From Onchocerca lupi (lineage: Eukaryota; Nematoda; Chromadorea; Rhabditida; Onchocercidae), in assembly GCA_028564675.1 (NCBI GenBank), contig JAOVVO010000033.1, positions 124,001 to 188,000 of the forward strand: 64,000 bases of DNA. The letters run 5' to 3'. The notes under the pieces are model-generated. The model did not search any database. It saw only the letters and a program-made list of their open reading frames with translations, and was not told the DNA's origin. Below are positions 1 through 13,100 of the stretch, one piece after another. Made by a program: the position numbers and the translations under genes. Each line of letters begins with the position of its first letter. The first letter of the stretch is position 1.

Positions 1-2504
1 AAAATTCCCCCTTTGCTTATTGCGATCATTATTTATTTTAATAATTAAAAAAAAAAAAAAAAAAAAAAAAATTCTGGCAAGACGAATCTCTAAACTTTTC
101 ATTTTTTCTACTAAACTCCACTCAGTTTCATCACCTAAATTCTTGCTCTCATCATTCTTTCTACTCCCTCCCACTTTTCAAACTAATCCATTCATTGAAA
201 TGAATCTGGCGACATTCACTCCCAATAAACAATAAAACATAATTTAAATATAAATAAAAGTAAGATAAGTGGAATTTTTGAAGATGATTGTGGCTTAGAC
301 ATGCTGTGAAGAGCCCAGGCTTTGAGAACTGAAATATTAGAACAATGGCCTCACTTATCATTGAATCAGCCAAGTCTGATTTCAAATGCTTGCAAAAACT
401 ATTCAACAAAAGTTCATTCCATCTTTTAATTTTCTATTACTTTCAATTTCATCAATTCATGTTTTAGAAGTACATATTATTGAATTTGCTTTTTGAATAT
501 TCAACTTTTTTTTTTTGGAAAACTGGCCCTTTACATTTTTTGTAAGTTAAACATGTAAATTGTGTCAAATTTTCTAGGCCTTTTTTATTTGGCCACTTAT
601 CGGCTTCTAAATAAATAAGAAAAAAGCATTTAAAGATATTAGGTTAGCTGTAGAACTTTCAAATAATAAAATAAGGCGAAGAAAGCAAATTTCTGAATTG
701 TTCTTTTCGATAAGAAACAGAAATGTCGCCAAATCCAAAAGTCTAATTATTTATGAGTGATTATTAACAACTAATACGTGTAAAATATAACAAATAACGA
801 CAGAAGACATTAAGGAATTCTGAAGTAAGATAAAAAAGGATACTGTAAGAAATAGATTCATTTTTGGAAGCATTATGAAGCGTGAATGACAGTTTCTTTT
901 ACTGATATAAGTAGCTTTTCGTAAACAAACATGAATTAGTTATCTGTCTTATAACTTCTTTCGAACTGCGCGAATACCAGCATACGGATCTCACACAATT
1001 CACGCAATAAAAGTTTTAGAAGACAATAAATAATCAATTCAATCTTTGAATGTGAAAAAAAAAAAAAAACTTCCATAAACATTTGCATAAGACTGAAGAA
1101 GAATAAATAGTAATTAAAGCAATCAATTGGCAATGCGTGATGCTCATTTTTTCCTAAGGTTACAGGTCAAAAACAAAAATTGGTGCTTGCCCATATCACG
1201 AAATAAATTTAACACAATCAGTTCGCATCATAAATTAACAGAATCCAGAAAACTGATTTCTTCTGATTTTAATAGTTCTTGTAAAAGAAAACTGAAAAAA
1301 TTCGATAAGGAAATTTAAAAAAATATAAATGCAGGTCATTGATATTCGTCGTGTAACTCATTGACAAGACTTTCATGTTAAATATCTATTTTAAAATTAT
1401 TTATCTAACAAATTAGCTTTTTTCTAACACTATTAATGCAAAGATTTTTTTGTTGAAATATGAGTTTGTTTTCGAAGAAAAAATACAAATTTGATTGAAA
1501 TAAGGAAAGAGTCGATAAAAAATTCTCGAAATTTTGAAAAAAAAAATATCGAAAAGATTTCATAATTTCGAATAGCTCAGAGATGTAAAAAATGGATAGA
1601 TAAAAAAATAAGTACACAAACAGAAATGAAGTGTTTTAAAATATGATAAGAGGAATGGATGTCAAAACGAACATTTAGAGGATTGAATGATTTTCCAACT
1701 TCCTGATTTGATCGGACACATATGTATTTGTTCAGATGGATTAGGAAGAGAGGAGTGTGATAATGGGATATCATCGACAAGCAATCTGCTTGTCAACATT
1801 CATATCAATATTTCTCACTTATCATGTGTCCATTCTCTGTCGCCGTTCGAGTTGTGTTGATAATAATAGTTTGGCTTGTGAATAAAAGTTCTTCTTAGCA
1901 TTTATTTCGGAAAACTTATGATAAATGAGAGGATAGTTTCGTCCAGGATCGACTAAAATCGATGATGACCATGAAGGGAAGTAATGATAAAGAAATTTGA
2001 AGTGATAATGATCGACATATGTCCATATCAATATTAAAGCTAAGATTATCAGAGGTGCTTTGGCTATATGATAGGATAATTTTCACTGTAACCAAAGATA
2101 AGCACAAATTGATAAGAATAAGGAGCTCTAGAAGATTATTTTTACATACCATTATTGAGAAAACTGAAAAAAAAAAAATTAAAGGTAATAAGAAAATAAA
2201 TGAGGAAAGGAGAAATCTGAAATCAATTGTTTTGTTTCATCGAATAAAGTGATATTTGTTTAGAAAAGAAGAGAATTTTAATTAAATTGGTGAGGAAGGA
2301 AAGTTTCGAACTCATTTATTATTAGATCTATTGTCTTTGAAATTTGAAAAATACATAATTTCAAGTTTTTTTTTAAATTAACGATTGAAAAAGATGGAAA
2401 TTTTGTATTTATTATAAAATCAATTCTGGCATTATAAATCTGAAAAATAAACGAATGAATAAGTGATAGTCTTCTTAATAATTATGATATTTTGTGATCA
2501 AAAT
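1..2504. other. AT-rich non-coding stretch downstream of the first gene
   Basis: A poly-A run lies near positions 48-70 and there are many short T-rich and A-rich runs. Open frames here are short and low-complexity. On the minus strand an acceptor near 331 (ATATTTCAG) opens a frame down to about 161, but it resembles no family and has no partner exon, so I do not call it. Positions 2284-2439 are also open on the minus strand behind a good acceptor (TTTTTCAG at 2440) and could be an alternative last exon of the neighbouring gene. I prefer 3' UTR because the gene already has an in-frame stop at 2505-2507. Confidence 0.5.
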
Positions 2505-5500
2505 TCAAACCTTAACTTCGATGAATTGTTTCGATTGTGGGAATTCAAAGACCGATTCCATGCTGGAAGAAGGCTGGATTACACGTAACGATGTACCACT
2601 TATATCGGCATGAATCACTGGCTTGGTACGATATACCGATGATCGTGGTGACAGAGGCCCCAATGGTGATCTGATTGGAGAAGCCTGGAAATGAATTTAA
2701 ACTGGATTCAATATTTTAAAAGTGAGATTTATAAAATAAATAAAATATGGTTGATAATCTACTGGGCCAAAACATCTTCATATTATAAATACAATTCTGA
2801 ATTAATTTCAAAATAAGTCCTCATTCAGATTTGTATATTCATTAAGAAAAAAAGTTTTTTGATGTGTATATTGAGAAATGGCTGTGATAAGATAAGAATA
2901 TGTCATCAGTGGGATAAATCATGAAGATTTGTGTCAAAGACGAGCTAAAAATTTTTTAAATTTTTCATTGTTAATTAGGATTTAAATGAATTTCACATCC
3001 TTAATTTGTTTCTGTTTTTGTCCGAAAAGTTAAAAATATCAATTAAAGTGAAATTGAGTCTATTTGAACTTGAATCCTTTGCATTGGAATAACTAATTGG
3101 AATCATTCGTTGCATTTTGCGAACTAAGAGCGGAGAAGTTAAAACAAAAATTTGTGTAAAATAAAGAAGCGAGCCTCATTTTGTTGTCTTTCCGGACCAT
3201 TCAATGCCCCAGCAATCCGTAAATTCGGAGCGCCCGGTTTCTTCTCAAATTCGGATATACGCGACGCAACACTACCATTTGAAGGTATCGGAAAATTTGG
3301 CGCACTTCCGAAACGTATGCCACTACGATTCACATAGATTGTTGCTACATTTTTTAAACATTGATGAAATTGAAAAAAAAAAAAAAAAAAAGCAAAAAGG
3401 AAAATATTCAAAAACCGGAAATTGTCTAAACTAGATTCTCTTACATTTAATAGAATAATATACAACGATGATTAATTTCCTGACAAATCTTACATGGATG
3501 GTTTTTGTTTTATTTTTTTATATCAAAATCGAAGAAAACTTCATGAAATTTATAACATAAAGATTTCACAAGGAAAACAAAAATTACCTCCACGTGGTTC
3601 AAATCCAGCTTGTATCAGCTGTTCACGTATGTTATGTTTTGGTTTTGGATGTGGTAGTCCAGTGGGGGCATTATAGGTCGAACTTGTATCACTTGTGGCT
3701 TCAGGACTTGGACTATGCGTCAATAATGCACTATTGATTGATGATGATGATAAGGCTGCAAAAAACAAACTCTATTCGTCCTTCCAATCGAAGAAATAAT
3801 TTCAGCAATAGAAAGTGAGATATTTTAAACAACGGAATCAAACGTCTTCAATATCAATGGAATTAAACATCTTCAAGAAGCACCAGATTCTTCGCTGAAA
3901 ACTGACAATCTGACTTAAATAACTCTTCTGGTGCTAAAATAGCAATAATTGTATAATTGATATTGAAACAGTGCAGAATATTTCAATTGAACAAGCAATA
4001 TCTTCAAGAGTTCAAATCAAGCAATGTGACACTACATATTGTCATTTTCTTCATAATTCCCTTACCAAACCGCTAATTATTTGATCATTAATTAGCCAAA
4101 TCGCTAATTATCTCATCATTAAATAAACTAAAAAATATTTGATGATTTCAAAGGATTCTTGCATAACTGTGTACAGGTGTGTCGACGTAAGAAGCGTTAC
4201 GCTTTAAAAAAAGTAATCATAGGCGTATGACTTCATTGGAAATTATCTGGTTTTGAATAGTTGTGATGAAAGACATAATTTCAAAAGATTTAAAAACAGT
4301 TGACATCAAACTTCGATAACTCACTTTCTTTTTTTATAACAGGACTTGACGAAGATAAATCATCGAGCGGAAATTTAGCACATCCGCCGCTGCGGTTAAG
4401 CGTATAATCACTATTACTAAGTTCCGCTACCGCACTATCCAATGATGCAAAATTTGGCTCATTAATTAATCCTCCGTTGATATTATTTTCATTGATTTCT
4501 GCCTGAATCAATGAACTTTCTTACAATCAAAGAATCGATCGCTTTTGAAAATGATTTTTTAAATTTGATATCTGTTATAATATTTCTGCAATAATACATA
4601 AATTGCTGGAAATACAACAATTATTCGAAGTAGCCTACATTGTTATTATTGATTGATGGAGGGATAGTAATCGATCGTTTGCTATGAACACGATCTGTTA
4701 ATGGTGATGAACTCTTGGCTGCTTCTAAAAAATTTGCTTTTCGTCTTGCTAAATCATCGCCAGAAAATCGTCGACCTGATCGATTTATGCCAGTTTCATT
4801 GACTGATTCATTTTGCAATTCTATGCGTTGAGCAGCTGTTAGTGGTGATGAAGTGCGTGGTATTACTGAAATTATTGAAGATTTCAGATGGTTGAACGGA
4901 TTGTTGAATCACTGCAACAGATTGGCAAAAAAAAATTACTGCTAAAAATTGTTACCTGAACGATTTTTGATAGTTGCTGCCCAAAAATCGCCCAATTCGC
5001 GACGAGATGTCGGAGGTCGTAATTCAGGCGCTTCGGCAGCACGACGTCGTTCAACTGCATTAGCAAGAAGTGATCGTCGTCTGAAAGGAACAGAAAACAA
5101 TAAATAATCTATTTTCCATTGTGCTAATGAAATTGATAAATAAGTCGGGCAATTTATGGTCAACCTCTGACTGGAATCCGAATGTTCACTAAATGTTAGA
5201 TTCCCTTGACTTGATGATTTTGCAAGTGCCCTTGTCGGTAAAGTCTTCGAGCCATTTGTAGTAAAATCATAAGTATTCGAAATTGTCTCATCCGGTGATG
5301 GCTCAAGATTACCAAAACGATTTCGCATCGTTGAAAATGATGATCTAAATTTGATTGATTTATTAAAATACTATTTACTGGATCATTGAATTTCTAAAAT
5401 TCCAAATTCTCTTTTTTTGTTTTAGTTTTAATTCAAATTCAAATTTGCACTAATAGCATATATCTTCTCTTCCGTAATTTTTCTTTCACTCCATCTCATA

Positions 5501-8500
5501 ACAAATTGTTCAAAAAGCTAAAATTTCGAAATAAAATCAAAATTTCTGAAATTATAATTCAGTACAAACCGCCATTCCTTCGTTGATTTTGACATGTTTC
5601 CTTTTTCCTGTAACGGTGATTCGTCCAGAAATGCGTCTAAACTTGAATAATCAATGATAGGTGCTGTTGAAGATTTTGATGTACTTCCGTTTGCTCTTTG
5701 CTCTCCTAGAAAAAGTTTTCAATCTGCGTCAATCGCAAATGTTTGTTTTTTTTAACTATTTTATCATCAGCTCTATTCAGTTTTTTTTTTTTTGGCACAT
5801 CAAATATCATCATTTTAATCAGAAATGGTGAAAAGCTGCAGCTAAGTTTTAAATTTGGTGTCAAGCAATTTTTATAATTACTGATTTTTTCTTCTCGCCA
5901 GAAAGTTGATTATCAAAAAAATCGATCTTATGATGTAACACTTCACTATTTGAGAATGTGGTGATATGTGATATGATATGATTAAAGTATTCCGTCATAT
6001 GTCTTACTTGTGCCGAATTCATGTGAATGTGGATATGATACGTGCACCTAGTGATTAACTTACTTCGATATTCTCTAATAATTGCATCTAACGTAAATGA
6101 TTGACTGACAGAACAGTGATTCATCGTTTATGTAATACAAACAATTATTAGCGAATATCCATGTAAATTGATCACTGGGTTATTCTTCCCTTTGTCGCTC
6201 GTAGAGAAGTTTGCTTGGATAATTTACTAGGGTAACTAATTAGTAGTACAAATGTTAATTGTAATTAAAAAGAATTCTCTTATTCAAGAGAATTTGCGGA
6301 CTAAATTTAAATGTGATTGTGTAAAAGGCACAAATACATTTAAAATTCAAAAATCTTACCACCACTGAATAAAAGCTCGTATTCAGAATCGATTAATGAA
6401 GCTGAATCATGTGATGAGGTGTTTGTTTGATAATTGATTTTATGATTATTTGGCTTTAAATTGTTTGTCAATAAATGATGCCAATCAGTAGTATCTTGAT
6501 CGATGTATGGAACATCAATCAATGCATCATCATTCGATGCTTCTTTTGGTATTGATAATTCAACAATTGGATATGTCACATGTGTATGCTGATTTCCAGC
6601 TGGATGATAAATTAAACGTTCAACTTTTCTGCCGTCAGCGTAATATATCTAAAAATACATGATGGAGTAGTGAAAATAAAGAAAATTATCAGATTAAGTT
6701 TTAGAAATTAAGTTCAAATCTTCGGCTTTATATTCATACAATTTGTATGAACTTGTAATCATACGATGATGCTTTGGCACAACATTGATAAGTTTGAATT
6801 ACTAGTAATGAGTAATCAGAAACAAAGGTAAGTTCACGTTAAACATCACTCAGATCTTCAAAATGAACTTATTTGTTCCAAGATATTGAATTAAAAAAAT
6901 GAGTAAACATTAAATCAGTCTTTGCTACATTGGTATCTAATAGTTGAAAATTCTGCAGTTTGTGTATCACTTTATCAGTGATACAAAAAAATGTATTCTG
7001 TAACTAAACTTCATCAGGTCAAATCATCGAATGTTGAATAGTTAACCTCTTACTTTGCTTATTTACTTTTTTGGATCATTACGCACTTTTCCTAACAATG
7101 CAAAAGTATCAATAGCAATCATTTCGACTAATATAACTTCCGCTAAAATTTAGAACATTATTTATACATCATTTTGGAAAAGAAGAACAGAACAAACTTG
7201 AGGTTTTTTATATGGAAAACGATCTGTCCTCTGAATATTACGGGGAAAAAACTGATTGATTGCTTCTGTTTGATTAGAAAATCCGGAAGCGTTTTGTGTT
7301 AAATGATTTTCTGCTCGATTTGCTTAAATAAGATTCATTTTTTTTACCTTCAAGATTCCCAAAAATTACGAAATTCGTTTCGTTTCTTTAAAAATGTTAT
7401 TCAATGATATTTGAAATTTCGAACTTATCCGAGTAAAAAAGTTAGATGACAGCAAAAAAATTCTATTTCCGCTATAGAAAAATGATGATAAGAGAGGTCA
7501 TTATCAATGAGTTTGTAATAAGAATAGGTCTATCAATCTCTTTAATGAAACAAAAATTGTACCCCAATTATCGTTTTTTCTAGGTCAAGGCTTCTACAGT
7601 CTACTAGTCATTTTAGTTTTTAATCTTAACTAAATACAGAATTTCAAATTCTCTAGCTTGCTGTTCAGTACTTTCTGGTCATGGACCTATTTGATGACAG
7701 CCACTCGGTCATTTTTTAAAAGAAGAAAAAAGAGACAGAATTTCTACTTCACTGATATTGCTTGTTGAAAAAATATTTAATTATTTAAAAAATACCTAAT
7801 TACGATAATTAGAAGCGAAAAGTCAAACAACTATTATGGTTGCAATTATCCAATTTCAATTCCGCTTGATCAAATTAAAAAAATTTAAATAACTAAATTG
7901 CTTTGAAAATTGACTTGGAATTTATAAATTAAATTGAAGAAAATCGTTAATTAGTTTTAATTCTTCAAAACTGCATTAAATAATTAAGCAGTTCGTCAAG
8001 TTGACGTTTGAAAAATATCATCGTTTATTTCACAGAAAAAAACAAAGAAAATTTTAGAAATAACCAAGATTTTGTGAGTGTAAATTGACGGAAGGATTTG
8101 AATGAGTTGCGATCAATAAATTAACTTCTTTAGCAAGTTTTGAATTCTTTATTTGCTCGTTGGAATGATTGTCCGGAATAGTAATACTCAGGTTACGATA
8201 TTGTTCCGGTAATGTGTCGTTAGGTAAACGGAGACTGAAATCGTCGTGATGCTCTTCCACCGAATAGAATCGCTGATTATGATTTAATGGTTTTTCTGAA
8301 ATGCACTAAACAAAAGCATAATTTTTTCATTTTTATTAAGCGATGATGAATTGAACTTTCATAAACAGATATATTACTTTAGTTTGAACAATTTGTAAAA
8401 TTTGAAATTTCAATTTGAAGCAGTTCAGTCCATTTCAATAATTTTTTTTTTTTTTAATGGTGACAGTGCACACATTGTCATGAAAAACGAACTTTACTGG

Positions 8501-9156
8501 AAATGTTTAATAAGCATGGCAGAGCACACTTGTCCTATATGTCTGGATTTTAATTCATGTTTTTTCCGAAAAATAAAAGCAAGAATAAACTTTTCTGCTT
8601 TATCACAAATCAAATGATATCAGTCCATTGAGCTTAAAATATGAAATTTTAAAAGATATTCCAACTTACCGGTTTGATAATCAGAAAAATTATTTTCTTC
8701 GAAATGAGAAAAATTAGTATTGTGATATGAATGTGCAGTTTCAATACGTGGACGTACAACAGGTGTAGAATGTGAGATATTATTACAACCAACTGTTCGT
8801 TGTGGACTTATTGAAGGACTATTGTGTAAGTTTAGTTGAAATCTTTCTAAAAATAGCAATCTTGTGTGCAGAAAGGGAGAAAAGTAGTTAATTTACAGGT
8901 TGCACGGGTTTTTCCGGTATATTTGCAAATAAGATATTTTATTGCAACCTGGAAGGTTAGCTCTGGGTATAGGTGTAAGCGATTGTTGACGAGCTGGATA
9001 GCGATTGTTTGTTGCAGCAAGCGAATTTCTCTGACGACCATCAACACAAGAATCTTTCGTTGTAATTGCGAATCGCTGTTGATTCATCAAATAAAGCCAC
9101 CGTGGACAATGTTGCAATTTATGGAGATAATAGCTCCTGAAATCAATGTTATCATG
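2505..9156 (-). CDS. Large mostly disordered protein, possible cytoskeletal adaptor (13 exons, 5' end open)
   Basis: Exons 5'->3' on the minus strand: 9156-8949, 8846-8670, 8295-8065, 7322-7198, 6648-6360, 5705-5570, 5344-5165, 5080-4956, 4865-4639, 4502-4325, 3755-3588, 3344-3175, 2684-2505. All phases join, giving about 798 residues, stop TGA at 2505-2507. The first listed exon has no start codon and begins in phase 0 behind a strong CTCTCTTTTCAG acceptor, so at least one upstream exon is missing. The product is rich in Ser, Pro, Asn and Arg with no transmembrane segment and no catalytic motif. Recognisable blocks include YADGRKVERLIYHP, an Arg-rich LLANAVERRRAAEAPELRPP stretch, ELGDFWAAT, RRFSGDDLARRKANFLEAA and IREQLIQAGFEPRG. 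The C-terminus IEVKV would suit a class II PDZ ligand. The intron after 3175 needs a GC donor. I cannot name the family. A scaffold or cytoskeletal adaptor role is only an inference from composition. Confidence 0.8.
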
Positions 9157-9298
9157 CTGAAAAGAGAGAGATTAGACGAGAAAGAAATTAAATAAATGGT
9201 TCTCGCATAAATTGATTTGCTCGATTTAATTCCTCTCAACCTAATTATAAAAAGACCTTTTTTTTATTTTAAGTAAATTTACATCAATTTAAAACCTT

Positions 9299-9400
9299 CA
9301 AGCAGAATGATCCGAGATTGATTACTGGAACCGTAGTGTAAGCATAACGATCATTCGGTTATAAATATTTCCGCTAAACTACGTAAAAGCATCGCACTAC
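9299..9400 (+). repeat. Dispersed repeat, copy 1
   Basis: AGCAGAATGATCCGAGATTG at 9301 continues through a shared ACCGTAGTGT block. It matches a second copy at about 12047 at most positions over the first 40 bases, then diverges into loosely similar AT-rich sequence. Both copies have the same orientation. It looks like the remnant of a short mobile element; no terminal repeats were identified. Confidence 0.6.
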
Positions 9401-9454
9401 TCCATATGCATGCAAAAAGTCTGGAAGAATTTGGATTTAAATTCATTCTTGAAG

Positions 9455-9576
9455 TTCAAAAGTGTGATAAAAAATTCAGCCTTAAGCTTCAAAAGTATGA
9501 CGAGAAATTCAGCCTTGATGGTCAAAAGTGTGACAAAAAATTCAACCTTGAAGGTCAAAAATGTGACAAGTTTGCT
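9455..9576 (+). repeat. 33-bp minisatellite, 3.6 copies, open in frame
   Basis: Three full units of 33 bp and a partial fourth begin at about 9455, 9488, 9521 and 9554. Each carries a core like TCAAAAGTGTGACAAAAAA followed by TTCAGCCTTGA. The period is a multiple of three, and the plus-strand frame at 9406-9591 reads an 11-residue repeat (QKCDKKFSL plus two variable residues). The neighbouring frame is open too. No promoter, splice context or homologue is evident, so I treat it as a minisatellite and not as a gene. Confidence 0.75.
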
Positions 9577-12044
9577 TCATATAATATCTAATAAGATATA
9601 AACTAATAAAAACAACGTTTGAGGAATGTGGTCAAAATTACAATAAAAGCATGAAATGCAAAAAAGATGAGAACATTTAAAATGCAAAATAAGCAAATAA
9701 TATAATATTTCTCAAAAGAAGTTCGTATTTTCAGACTGATCGAAATAAAGATAATTATAAAAAAATCAAAATATGCCACGATGATAGGAATGCATAGTAC
9801 AATTAAGCTGTAAATAAAATCGCAAATTGCATCTTGACGAAAATTGATGCCAATTCATTTTCCTGACATGGATATGCAAAAATGTTAATGAATAATTAAT
9901 TGAATAACAAAATTCGAACTTCACTGTTAAGAACATTTAGTTTATGCCCACAATTAATTATCTAAATATGATAATTTCAAGTGACTTCCAGTGATTTTAT
10001 TAATTGTAGCTTAAATAGTAAAGTGGAATGTTATCTGCAATTTAAATGAAGGAATATTCTTATTTACTAAGATTATTTCGATCATTCAGTGTAAAATTCT
10101 TTGAGATCAATCATTGAAGTTCCAAAGTATATCAATGATATCATTATGCTAAGTTTGATCAATTCCATTTCAGCCAATGAGTTTTTTTCATATTTTTTTG
10201 TTTTGTTTCATTTCTCTATTGCGACAACTGATTTCTCATGAAAATAAAGTGAAAGTTATCAAGTTGAAGGAAAAAAAGGTTGAAATGAAAGTAAGAGTTA
10301 AAGTTAGAAATGAAAGAAACAAAAGGAAAACTTTCACTAAATCACTAACTTTACAATTGGCATTAGCTGCACTGGTCACTTTATTAGAAGCCTCGCAAAA
10401 CTTAGGAGTTAACATATCAAGCAGATCAAGTACTGAAGCAATCTTTGGACTTTTAAAGCATAAATAAATGACCAAATTTTTTAACCAAACAATTATGGAC
10501 GCCCAAAATTGGTAATGATTTAACTTAACAATTGTGATCATTTATACAACGATAGCTTGATGCAAATAAATGTGCTTATCACCATGGAGATAAGAGATAA
10601 GATGAGATACAGAGATGGTCATATATTCTCGACAATGATTATTCTTGTTAAATTAGTAAAAGATTATAATATTAGTTCAGAAATTTGAACTTCGCAACCA
10701 TTTGATCTTATGTTTTGGCAAAAAATAAACTAGAAAAATTATAAAAATTTCAAAATCTTGCGCTATTGTTAGCTTTCACAATATTCTTGTTCTTAAAGTT
10801 TCTTTTTTTCAGCAAAATCATGGAAATCTTGAATTCAATAAATCGATTAAAAAAAAAATTTAAGAAAGAATGAACAAAAATTGGAGGATTTTCAATATTT
10901 ACTGAATGTTGCAAAAAATAAAGAATTTTACACTTGTTTGGATTGCATTTTTCGCAGAAAGAACTATTTGCTAAATCACTGAAAGAGTTTACTCATCCGT
11001 ACGGCAATAGTGAAAGTAAAATATCCATTCATCTCTTGAATTCTATCAAAACTTTGCAAATAAAAATGATATCTGAGATAAAGAACAGAACCAGATCAAT
11101 AAATTGCCTCGAGATTATATCAAAGTGACTGATAAGGAGAAAGGTAGATTTAAGTTGTGGAAAATCCAACATCTTCAATTTCAACATCCGAAAGAACTTA
11201 GCCTTCTGTTGTTCACAACAAAAATAATGAGCAGACGGCTGATCAATGATTAGATTTTATTTCCTAGACATTTTAACAATTTATCAAATCTGTTGAATTT
11301 GATTAATTACTGATGAAATTTATGCTAATCCTAAATTGATAGTCATAAGCTTAAGATTTTTAAGCATTAAAAATGATTATTGTAAGGCATATTTCAAAAA
11401 AAAAAAATAAATGAAAAGTTGAGCAATTATTTCGAGTTGAAATTGAAGAGGCAAGTGGTTGTAAAAAATGATGGCATTGATGTTAGCAAAATGAAACGAA
11501 AAGAAGCAATAACTAGGTGAAATCAATACTAATGATAGATCTGATAAAAAGATATAGAGAATGAAAAACAGTACAAAGAAAGAATTTAAAATATTAAAAG
11601 CTGAAACTTTGCCCACTATATGTCACGACAATGTACTTATTCTGTCACAAATACTCAATTAATAAGCAATTGATCAGCCGTCAAATTGACATGCTTCTTT
11701 GATCAATAAGCTTGCTGATAAAAGTTCATGTATTATTTTGTCAACCTCTTAGATGTGAGGGGAAGATGATTAGTAAAAGGAATAATTAATGATATGCATT
11801 GATAAGCCCATTATTTCCCCTAACAATGATAATACAATGAAGATCAAGGAGATAACCTTCTTGCTCTATCTAAATACTAGTCTTCCGAGAAAACGAAAGA
11901 TTTTTAGAATTATTTTCCTAACATTCAGTATATTCCGCTGATAATTTGTTACAGAAATGATATTTGTATTAAATTTCCTGATCTTAGCCAAATCATCTTC
12001 GTAATTTTCTTTACTTATATTTCGTCGTGTTTCGAGGAAAAAAG

Positions 12045-12120
12045 AAAAGCAGAATGAACCGAGATTGATAACTAGAACCGTAGTGTCATAAAAATTTCGC
12101 CAAATATATTTAGTTTATAT
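12045..12120 (+). repeat. Dispersed repeat, copy 2
   Basis: AGCAGAATGAACCGAGATTG begins at about 12047 and runs into GATAACTAGAACCGTAGTGT, the partner of the copy near 9301. Similarity fades after the ACCGTAGTGT block. Confidence 0.6.
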
Positions 12121-13100
12121 TTTTTAAAATTTTTTTCTATAGCATCTTTGCATTGACTCTCCCACAGATTGGAAAAGAACAATGGAAAAGGATATGGATA
12201 TCAGAAAACATAACAATAGATGATCATTAATTAGATTTTCGGGGTGAAACTACCAAGTTATTCATGTAAACAATCATCTATTATCATCTACTGTTACAAT
12301 CTCGGCCTCTTTAATTGATAATTTCAATGATTGATCAAAAAAAAAAGCTTTGATTCACTAAAAAGTTTTGACATGTCGCAAATTCGATATCTTCTAATTA
12401 CTAGAAAATTAATGTGATAAAAGAAAAATAAAAATGAGTGAGATGAAAAGTAATGGTTTAATTAGTTGAGAGATGAATTGAACTAAGAATGGTAAAAAGT
12501 TCGTACTAAAAGAAAAGCTTCTTTGAGAAAAAGATGCGATTTGGGAAGGGAAAATGCGGTCGATCTGTGTTGTTGGAACCTTTTTCCTCCATCTTTCGAT
12601 GAGGAATGCAGCTTTGTAAATATGAGAAAATGTGTACAAGAAAGTTGGCGAGAAGGTTGGCTTCTGACCATTCTATTCATTCATTCCATCTGTTTTAACA
12701 ATATCAACAGTTGCTTCTCGTCTCATCATCGATGGAATTTTTGGAACATCGAGATTTAAAGTTACACCAAACTTCGAATTGTGATGATCGATCGATTGCT
12801 GAGAAATGAACCAGAGGAAGGCGGGATGAGGAGGATGGAAGAGAAGCACGAGGTAGATTTGCCAACTTGAGCTTCTTTAGCTAGCGACACTGTCGAGAAC
12901 AAACGAGAGCGATTCTTCGAAGATTATTGATGAGCAATGTGACGTGATGTGTTGATTGCAGCAGCATTAGTTGTTGCAGTAACAAGCATTCGTTGCATTC
13001 TGCAAGCAACTTTTTTTTCGAAAATAAAACTTGAGTTGAGCAATTTGAACTGAAGTTAGCAGAATCGAATTAGCAATATGAGGGAGTGTTAGCTTCTTCG

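Larger units (their letters stand above)
9157..13100. other. Upstream region of the first gene, no confident exon
   Basis: This stretch presumably contains the missing 5' exon(s) and promoter of the minus-strand gene ending at 2505. The least AT-rich part, about 12500-13100, is the best candidate for a promoter/5' UTR. Open frames at 10177-10467 (plus), 10236-10541 (minus), 12483-12680 (minus) and 12523-12759 (plus) overlap one another on opposite strands and match no family known to me. No exon with a donor in the required phase stood out. Confidence 0.35.

Noticed and set aside
10177..10541. Overlapping plus and minus frames of about 100 residues
   Set aside because: Both strands are open through the same AT-rich DNA and neither shows a domain, splice context or family match.
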